Below, piece by piece: positions 57,201 to 64,000 of a DNA stretch of 64,000 nucleotides. Under the pieces are notes generated by a model. That model did not search any database, had not been told where the DNA came from, and saw only the letters and a list, made by a program, of their open reading frames with translations. Made by a program: the position numbers and the translations under genes. The stretch is taken from NCBI GenBank assembly GCA_003116995.1, contig BDSL01000080.1, positions 434,001 to 498,000 of the forward strand. Direction: 5' to 3'. Each line of letters begins with the position of its first letter. Position 1 is the first letter of the stretch. This DNA comes from Yamagishiella unicocca (Eukaryota; Chlorophyta; Chlorophyceae; Chlamydomonadales; Volvocaceae).

Positions 57201-58311
57201 TGAAAGCGCTTCGGAGCGCCCTAGAGAACCATTGCTTTCAAGTCCCGCTAAACAGAAATAAATTGTTCCTGTGCGACTGAAGTGGCAGGTCAGTGGCACG
57301 CCCTTTAAGCTGCCACCTCCCACGCCGCATAGCGTTGCCATCCACGCCCCAGCAGCATCCGCCCCTAGCTTGCCCCTCTACCGGGGTTCCTGCGCGCCCA
57401 CGACTCTCTCACAGACCCTTGCGCCCACGCCGGACGTAGGCAGCCCAGCCCGTGCATGTCTTGGCGACCCGACTGCTCGTCTGCCTGCCTGCCAACGTGC
57501 TTCGATTCCGCCTCAAGACCGCTTTTCGGTCTGGTATCCTGTACCAGTGCCAAGGTCCCCCAACAGGTCGAGTTGCGGAGCGACCTGTTCCGTTAGCCCC
57601 TGCCCTCGCCGACAGCTGCTGGGTCTCTAATTGCGCTCAACACCAGTCTAACCTGACCCACCCACCCACGCACCCAGGTTCTGGCGCTCCTCGCCCCCTC
57701 GTTGGATGTTGCCTGACACGTGCTGAGGGGCGGTCGTGTCTGTGGACGGGGCGGCAAAAGGAAGGGGGTAGGACCGGTGATGGGTTAGGAAGGGAAGTTC
57801 GATGAGGGGCGGTGCGGAGAAGAAAGGCGCAGTGCGTCAGAGGCACCACATCTTCCCAGGCACGGTATGATGCACGTGCTTTGCTCATAATGGCAGTGTT
57901 TCTGCTCGTGGGAGCGTGCTCACGTGCCTCGCTGCCCTTCACCACCACCCCTCGTCCGGCAACTCGCTGCGCGCACTTGGGGCGTACCTGTGAACTGCAA
58001 CGTGACGTGCTGCGGCCCAAATCCCCCTCCAGGAGGCGGTGGAGCTCCCCACGCTCCTTGCTGGTTTGGCGCGAAGGAAGCCGAGGGCGGGGGTCCCTGA
58101 GGAACTGCAGGCACGACCTCGTCGGCAAACTGCGCCGTCGTGTTGACGTTGTAGGCATTGAATGTAGGCTGCGTAACTGGACCGAAGGGATTGTGCCCGC
58201 CAGGCGGCCCCGCTCCCTGCGCGGAAGGGGACGGTGAGCAAGACCGGTCAAGCCGATCGGCTCCAGCATTCTTGCCTCGCACAGCTACATTCGCTCATAA
58301 AGTACCTGCAT
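54203..58311 (-). CDS. YIPF1/2-type Yip1-domain Golgi membrane protein
   Basis: Multi-span protein of Golgi/late-Golgi membranes that interacts with Rab GTPases in vesicle traffic. Eight exons, in phase: 58311-58306, 58216-57988, 56827-56646, 56389-56307, 55849-55627, 55275-55158, 54753-54600 and 54284-54203; 1077 nt, 358 aa. The first exon would code only Met-Gln; a start in a six-base exon is plausible but the weakest point of the model. The N-terminal third is a cytosolic Pro/Gly/Gln-rich tail (NPFGPVTQPTFNAYNVNTTA). The family signature follows: KYPFYNVRRYREYFDVDT, DVLWRVGNSLIGVFRPNFME, LYGPFWAATTLIFITAVAGN. Five hydrophobic helices make up the Yip1 domain (AAIFYGYVFIIGLLLFFVV, YSLTIFVPVSVACVVPIDWL, then WVLVMVATALSAGFLFM and TIVLLLIVLAHIGLGLGL). 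Ends LKLYFFSY. Confidence 0.92.
54505..54591. repeat. 29-bp tandem repeat, 3 copies, in a YIPF intron
   Basis: Three nearly perfect copies of a unit beginning CCCTTCCCTGGCCTCCCTCC, immediately beside the donor of exon 7. Confidence 0.9.
55021..55057 (+). repeat. Short dispersed repeat in a YIPF intron, copy 2
   Basis: GAATCCGCGAATCCACGGCC followed by GATAAACCGAGGGCG; nearly identical to 56881-56920 and partly to 26176-26200. Confidence 0.7.
55980..56040. repeat. 18-bp tandem repeat in a YIPF intron
   Basis: About 3.3 perfect copies of GAGCGGATCTGGACCAGG. Confidence 0.9.
56522..56615 (-). repeat. Dispersed intronic repeat, copy 3 (inverse orientation)
   Basis: In a YIPF intron. Its reverse complement matches 10483-10572 over about 90 bp (ATAAAAACCGT, GGGACAGGATAGTTGGCGCA, GTCGGACACC, GTGGGCGCATGCT). 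Confidence 0.75.
56881..56920 (+). repeat. Short dispersed repeat in a YIPF intron, copy 3
   Basis: ATCCGCGAATCCACGGCCGA followed by TAAACCGAAGGGCGATA. Confidence 0.7.
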
Positions 58312-58646
58312 ATTGCTTGCTATTAAGTTTGGCAGTGAAACCGCTTCCTCGGTTAAGCGAGCAGAAGCAACTGAAGGAACACGGTACAGGGAAGACAATA
58401 TCGCGTTGTTCACCGAGCCGTAATCAACTAAATCAAGAACTTCTCGGATAATACTGCTTTCGCATTGTCAAGAGTAAGGAACTCAAAACAGAGTCAGAGA
58501 CATGTACGGCAGCCCTCCCGATCGGCCTGCCTGCATGCACCCAATACGCAATTGCATTTTGCATTTCATGCAACGCGCGGTTTGTGCTGAAATCGACGCT
58601 GCATCCTCACAATAGGACTAGAAGGTGCAGGCCGCCACTCGCCAAT
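58312..58646. promoter_or_regulatory. Shared intergenic region of divergent YIPF gene and beta-rich protein gene
   Basis: 335 bp between the two start codons. AT-richer than the genes. No defined element recognised. Confidence 0.4.
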
Positions 58647-59711
58647 ATGGGGCAAGGGGAGGAAAACGTCCTCGATTTCGTTCCACGGCTGTCATTCCTT
58701 CCAATTGAATGGCGTACCATAGGTGCTGCATTTGGAGTAAAAGATCGCTCAGGCCCAGCCGCCAGCGGGCGCTGCTCGTTCGTCGTGAAGGAGGGCATCG
58801 ATACGGCCGAGCTCAGCACCACGGGACGCGTGGTAGAGAGCTTCTCCGACATTGGCGTTGCTCTGAAGCTCAGTACGCTGGCAATCGGCATCTCCGCGGG
58901 TAACTTGAGCTTCCGGACAGGCCTCGACGACCCGACGGCGGCGGTCGCGCAGCGCATTGGCGAGAACAGCGTGCCCAGCCTAAAGCTTACGGCAGCCAAG
59001 CAGTTCAAGGGTGAAAACTACGTCGCTGTGAGCTACGATCTCAAGCAACAGAAGCCCGAGCTGTCAGCTTGCTGGACGGGCGACGCGAGCACCGAGCGCG
59101 CCACGCTTCTGGTTCGCGTTGACCCCGTCATGCGCGCGGTCAAGTTGGCCGCTGCGGTCAGCACGCCCGGGCCGGAGTGGCGCAAGGTCCTGTACAACGA
59201 CGAGACCGACCTGCTGGAGTACCCCACTGACGACGGGGGACGCCACACGCTCTACGTGCAGCACGAGGCGCGCGGCCGCAACCTTCTCCACGCAACGCGT
59301 ATCGGATGTCGTCTGGATCTGGGTCGCCTCGCCAACTACGCCGCGGATTTCTTCGACTACCAGATCGAGGAGCGCATCCCCAACTTCATGTGGAAGGTTC
59401 CGCTCTTTCCGCAGCTGTACAAGCTGCTGGTGCCTGCGGAGGATGACGAGCAGGTTCGCTACCACATCACCGGGTGGGAGCTCGACGTGTCGCATGATTT
59501 CAGTCGCGGGGTGCGGCCATCGCTGGCGCTGTGCAAGAACTCCAAGTACGGCACACTGGCCGCGTCGTACGACCTGGCGGCCGAGGAGGCCGGCCTGTCG
59601 TTGAGCCGCCGGGGTCTCACGCTGGGAGCGCGGGTGGGCCGCCTGGACGGCCAGGGCTGGAAGAAGCCGTCGCTGCACCTCAGCGTGGAGCCGCTGAGCC
59701 TGCTGTGCTGA
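58647..59711 (+). CDS. Uncharacterised beta-strand-rich protein, possible outer-envelope barrel
   Basis: Single-exon gene of 354 aa starting MGQGEENVLDFVPRLSFL. No family recognised with certainty. The sequence has no targeting peptide and no hydrophobic helix, but many alternating polar/hydrophobic strands separated by short turns (GRCSFVVKEGIDTAELSTTG, IAVALKLSTLAIGI-like, ENYVAVSYDL, RATLLVRVDP, GRHTLYVQHEARG, RPSLALCKNSKYGTLAASYD, LSLSRRGLTLGARVGRLDG), ending in a strand LHLSVEPLSLLC. This pattern resembles beta-barrel proteins of chloroplast or mitochondrial outer membranes, such as OEP-type pores, which also lack transit peptides. That assignment is inference. Intronless, like CFAP418. 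Codon usage is GC-rich and uniform, so it is very probably a real gene. Confidence 0.8.
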   Translation: MGQGEENVLDFVPRLSFLPIEWRTIGAAFGVKDRSGPAASGRCSFVVKEGIDTAELSTTGRVVESFSDIGVALKLSTLAIGISAGNLSFRTGLDDPTAAVAQRIGENSVPSLKLTAAKQFKGENYVAVSYDLKQQKPELSACWTGDASTERATLLVRVDPVMRAVKLAAAVSTPGPEWRKVLYNDETDLLEYPTDDGGRHTLYVQHEARGRNLLHATRIGCRLDLGRLANYAADFFDYQIEERIPNFMWKVPLFPQLYKLLVPAEDDEQVRYHITGWELDVSHDFSRGVRPSLALCKNSKYGTLAASYDLAAEEAGLSLSRRGLTLGARVGRLDGQGWKKPSLHLSVEPLSLLC

Positions 59712-59757
59712 GCCTGCTGTGCTGAGCATGCTATGCTGAGCATGCTGTGCTGAGGGG
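59692..59757. repeat. 15-bp tandem repeat at a gene end
   Basis: About four copies of GAGCATGCTGTGCT(G) with CAT/CCT and TAT/TGT variants. The first copy encodes the last residues and stop (LSLLC*), so slippage has extended the 3' end of the gene. Confidence 0.85.
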
Positions 59758-62700
59758 GACGTTTTGGGCGCGGCCACCGAGTTGGAGCCCCTAGGCGACG
59801 CGGCGTGTGTATGTGTGGGTGTGTGGGTGCGTTGGTGTCCGGTGGTTGGGGTCGTGCGTATGGCCCTTTCCCTCGCACGTGCCTCTCCATCGGCAGGGAA
59901 ACAGACGAGGGGCGCTGAGTCCGCAGATGGTGGGTGCAACCGTCAGGCGGCGAAGTGAAGTGACAGCGCGGCCCAGGCAGCAGCGGCAGCAGCAGCAGCG
60001 GCACCGCGTCCGCCGCCACCGCCGGCAGCGGCAGCGACTAGGCATCTGAGTCTTCCGGCTACCGACGCCACTACCAGCAGCTGGCGAGTGCTGGGAGGCG
60101 TTGCAGGGCCAGCAGCGGGCGAGGCGTGAGGCAGCGCTGCAGGGCACGGAGGCGCTGCACGACAGGGACTCCGCCGAGGCCGGCCCCATTGTCGTGAATG
60201 GGTCCGTGTGTGTGTATGTGTGTGTATGTGCCTATGTGAGTATGTGCCTTACCGGGTTTGATGCAGCGGGTCACGGCGTCACGTCTGGATGCATTACCCG
60301 AGAGCCGCGTAGGCCCTGACTCATCCCCGGCAGCTGCGGCCTTCGGGTTGTTTGGGCTTCCAAGCATTGGCCTAGAGGGGTGCGAGCGGTTGATAGGACG
60401 GGTAGAGGACGGGTACGAGACGGGTACAGGAGGTGTCTTGCTGGGCGGGGACCGATGGCGTCAGGTGGGGTCGGACTCAAAGCGACTGTTGGGATTGGAG
60501 TTTCGGAGCCGTCGGGGTCAACCAGCATGGCGCTAGACATGCAGGGAGTCACTGTCTACGGAACGACTGAGCAGTAGACCTGAGGCGGGCTAAATAGTGC
60601 TCCAGGGAGCCCGTCGGCCGATTACTTGAAGTTGTACGACCCCATGTGCTGGGATTGCTGGAGGAGGGGTCTGGGGGAAGGGGAACGGCTCGGACGCGGG
60701 GCGGTGCCCGGACAAAGAGGTCCTATGTGGGACAGAGCGCGCAGATCGGGATGCGGTTGGCGTGGCACAACCGCTCGTCGTACATCGTCGTACGGAACTG
60801 CGAGGAAGGCAGCGGTGCCGGTGGTGCTTACTGAGGTGCGCGACACAGGTTTGGGTTGACTGCCTGTGTTCGGGTTTTTGTGACCCTGTGCCACCTAGGA
60901 TATCACCGTCTAGGATACCTGGGCATGCACAGCGGTTGCCGTACATCGGGATTCGGACCGTCCTTATTGTGACCGCACTTGCAAGGGCTGTCAAAGGCAC
61001 AAAGCTCGGATGCGGTTATGCCGCTATAACGACGCCACAGCGGGTTGCTGTTGGGCGTCGTCGTACTGGTCACTCCAGGGGCAGGGAAGATTTTTGAGGC
61101 CGGAGGAAGGGGATCAGGGGACTTGGATTGGGCGATGAAACCAAGGGCGGGCGCCGACTAATTTACTTGTATAACGGTATGCACCCCCGAGACCCGAAGG
61201 AAGGGAAAGCATCACGCGTCCATCCGCACGCGGTTGTAGGTCGCTGCTCAGCCTTCCTCATCCCAATGGCATTCCGAACGCAGGGGTGTATCTGTCCTGT
61301 CGGAGTGTCTCCTCAGCAGCTGGCATAAGCCATCATCGCACGTTTCTGGGGCCCTTCGCCGCCGGGTACCATGCGTCGTCGCGCCACAATGCAATCGGTC
61401 GTACGGGCATCATTGTACTACACGCTCGTCTGTACGACAGAACCAAATCGGACGTGCGCCTGTGTGCTGCTGCCGCAAGGAGGCGTTTCACATTGCGCGA
61501 ATACTGTTAACCGGAGCTGCTGTCGTTGCCCTGCCCGCAGGCCAGGCGGTGTGCCGAAAGAAGGCACCCGCCGCTTGTGCCCCTCCATTGTCACACGGCA
61601 ATCCGACACTGCCGCTACTGACATTGACGTTACATCCCGTGTTACCGACTTGGTGAGTGTGATCACACGGGTATGAATAAGTGTCATTGCGATGTGAAGG
61701 CATGTCCAGAAACCCAACAAGCCGGTAACACAGTGGAAGTGCCACCCCATAGCGAGCAGAGTGCACTGAGTTGTGGATGTGACGACAAGACTCCACCTCG
61801 CCAACCCCTCGCCCTGCCAGCGAAACTCCACGTGCTCAACGTCCACACTATCGCGTACATCGCTTTCAAAACCACCCAAAATCCTGTCTGCCCAGGACTG
61901 CCCTTCCATTTCCCACGTATCCCTGTTCATGCCGTTTCCCTAACTGCCATGAGACATGTTGAGCCTTATTGCGCATAAAATCTCACATGTAGCAGGCAAC
62001 CCGAGGCGCCTGTACGCACGAAAGGCGTAACCGCGGATGACAGGAGGTGTAGGGACCTTCTTAAGGTGGCTTACTGACGTAGCGAGATATCTCTCCAAAC
62101 GGAAGCACCAGCAATAAGCTACGGAAGGTCCAGCGCTAATAGCCATCAGCGTACAGCACCCTGCAAGAGCAATGGATGGCGGCGGCATGAAACTGATGGT
62201 ATTATTTGGAAGCGGGGTAACTGGGGCTGTAGTTCACTCCCTGACCATCAGCGCCAACACAACCACCACCCGCAGCGCAATCGAATGCAACCGCTCAGCG
62301 CATACATACATGTCTCCTGTCCATCATCCCGCTAAGCAGCAACACGGGTCCTCCACGCAACCTGCCAAGCAGCAACACCCAACAGCGCCTCCTCCGCATA
62401 TCAGTCGAAACCCTGCCCAGCCGCTCCCAACCGTCAACTGGCCTCAGTCTCTTCACGTGCCTCATGATAGACGCGCCGCAACCCTCAACGTGCCCCTGTC
62501 CGCGTTTGCAGTGCTCCCTGATGGCCAGCCGTGCACTTGATGGACATAAGTAACTGCCATCTGCTGCCATATCAGCAGCCAGCCGCTTTCGGGCGCGGAC
62601 GACGGAGTATTCCATTCAGTACCGGATTTCAAGCAGTTACCGCCCTGGCTGGCTGGGTGCAACGCACGGTTAAACCCAGTGAGCGCGCAGTGATGTACCC

Positions 62701-63234
62701 AGCCAGGCAATGCGGACCTCGCCTCCCCTACCGGCTGTAAAAGGCTGCTAAATACACCAAAACATAGTGGTGACTTACTCGCCCTCTATAGCGTACCCCC
62801 GTCCTCCTCCTTTCCTCCTAGTGATAGCCTTTTGAGACATGGATCCTGAGTATGATGTTAGCAAGGGTGCTGTGCGTTGTGGTATATTCAAAGGCGCGTT
62901 ACGCAGATCAGCTCTGCCAGATGAAATGCGCTAGGTTCGCCCTTTCCGGCTTTCCCGTCTGCATCGCATTCTTGTGAATGCTCTGCACACCGGGCCCCGC
63001 GCCCAATTCCCACTTGGACGAGAGACAACGGTACGGCACATCGCCAACGACGAGACCCGCAACAAACAAATATTGAAAGTCAATCCCCTTCAATTCTCCA
63101 AGTTTCGCAATCTGCAGTAGCAGTAATGCCTCTGTCCTCTTGATGACCGTTAATCCGCAGCCACTGGGATTTGCACAGAAGACTCGCAGACGCCTTCTTT
63201 CATAACCATAACTTTCTAGCAAGTGATCAGCAGC
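59758..63234. other. Gene-poor stretch before the MPP gene
   Basis: No gene recognised in 3.5 kb. Includes CAG/GGC triplet runs at about 59.97-60.03 kb and a GT-rich microsatellite near 60.20-60.25 kb. A 170-codon minus-strand frame at 61930-61418 starts with ATG but has no recognisable domain. Confidence 0.45.
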
Positions 63235-63692
63235 ATGGGGCTGCGGAGGGCAGCTCTCAGACTGCTGCGTGGCGAGACTCGATCAGAAAGTCTCAGATGC
63301 TTTTCCAGCAGCGGCCCGCTCGCAGCTGGGGACGTAAGCCCAGGGACATCAAATCGCGGTGGATCTGGCTCCTCTCACGACTTCCTGGACTGGCTCCAGG
63401 GTAGTGGCAAGCGCATCGTGACGCCGCTGTCGCAGCCGCTGCCGGGCGTGGAGCCAGAGCGCGCGTGCACGCAGACTTTGGCGCCACCACCGACTGAGAT
63501 AACAGTACTTGACAATGGCGTTCGCATCATCAGCGAGGCGTCGCCCGTGAGTCGCGCCCGATGACGGCGACTCTTGTCGCGAGGCCCTTCTAGCACGCCC
63601 TTGACGTCTTTCGTCACATCTGCAGGGACCCACGGCCAGTTTGGGCATGTACATTAACTCAGGGAGCATCTTCGAGACGGCCCAAAACTCAG
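63235..63692 (+). CDS. Mitochondrial processing peptidase alpha subunit (5' part, continues past the window)
   Basis: Non-catalytic, substrate-recognising subunit of the matrix protease that removes presequences; in plants and algae it is also a core protein of respiratory complex III. Exon 1 (63235-63546, 104 codons) and exon 2 (63626-63692) join in phase 0; the rest is beyond the right edge. The N-terminus is an amphipathic Arg/Ser/Leu presequence (MGLRRAALRLLRGETR). The family start follows: TPLSQPLPGVEPE, then TEITVLDNGVRIISEASPGP and TASLGMYINSGSIFETAQNS. The PLPGV segment and GSIFE (rather than GSR-E) favour alpha over beta. The donor after exon 2 (GTCCGC) is weak. The zinc-binding HxxEH, absent from alpha subunits, would lie downstream and cannot be checked. 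Confidence 0.88.
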
Positions 63693-64000
63693 GTCCGCCG
63701 GGGTGCTGGGCGTCATTGTTGCGCAGGGTGAAGAGCGCCCTACGCACGCATGATAGGCCGCAGCAGCCTGACGGGTTCGAGGGAAACCCGTGGATGTCCC
63801 TGCAGCCTGACGGGAGGGCGGCGGTGCATGCGCGCTGTCAGCTTTCTATGAAGCGCCTTCCCGCTCCCTACGCCTTTTCATTGCCGGCTTCGCGCTTGTG
63901 TGTACGAAACTTACGGCGCCAGGCAGCGACCTAGGGTCTTGGGCTCCGCACACAGGGCTCTTGCCGAACACCCGGGTGCCCTGTCTGGTGTAAAATTAAG

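Noticed and set aside
61418..61930. 170-codon minus-strand frame with ATG
   Set aside because: No recognisable domain and no supporting splice partners; cannot be told from chance.

Overview
The window is nuclear DNA of a green alga, most likely a chlorophycean or volvocine relative of Chlamydomonas. Four things point there: intron-rich genes with phase-consistent GT-AG introns, TGTAA-type polyadenylation motifs shortly after several stop codons, a DIP13 homologue of the Chlamydomonas length (111 aa), and a plant/algal gene set (3-ketoacyl-CoA synthase, GT77-like glycosyltransferase, MATE carrier). No operons, rRNA, tRNA, CRISPR or viral genes were found. Gene models were assembled by hand from splice sites and reading phase. 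Several close exactly with no frame conflict: DIP13, MATE, KCS, uL11m, RNA methyltransferase, MPDU1 and YIPF.

Layout. 0.4-1.9 kb: DIP13/SSNA1 (+). 3.8-8.7 kb: Golgi-type GT77-like glycosyltransferase (-). 9.6-15.7 kb: MATE transporter (-). 17.0-21.5 kb: 3-ketoacyl-CoA synthase (-), head-to-head with mitochondrial ribosomal protein uL11m (+, 21.9-23.0 kb). 24.1-29.1 kb: THUMP/RlmL-type RNA methyltransferase (-). 30.2-31.4 kb: unrecognised secreted Tyr/Gly-rich acidic protein (+). 31.4-41.6 kb: repeat-rich, gene-poor stretch with two related 43-bp minisatellites, a recent large foldback repeat, a 38-bp-arm hairpin and fragments of an unrecognised minus-strand gene. 41.6-43.2 kb: RABL2 (-), head-to-head with CFAP418 (+, 43.8-44.5 kb). 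46.4-49.8 kb: FBXO31-type F-box protein (-), head-to-head with MPDU1 (+, 50.1-53.0 kb). 54.2-58.3 kb: YIPF1/2-type Golgi protein (-), head-to-head with a beta-rich protein (+, 58.6-59.7 kb). 63.2 kb to the right edge: start of the alpha subunit of mitochondrial processing peptidase (+).

Themes. Three genes are cilium/basal-body factors (DIP13, RABL2, CFAP418). Four act in the secretory pathway (GT77, KCS, MPDU1, YIPF). Three are organellar or probably organellar (uL11m, RNA methyltransferase, MPP-alpha). Four divergent pairs share 270-520 bp intergenic stretches, which suggests compact bidirectional promoters. The least explained material is the 33.9-39.5 kb repeat complex and the orphan secreted protein at 30-31 kb. 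Two introns appear to use GC-AG splice sites.
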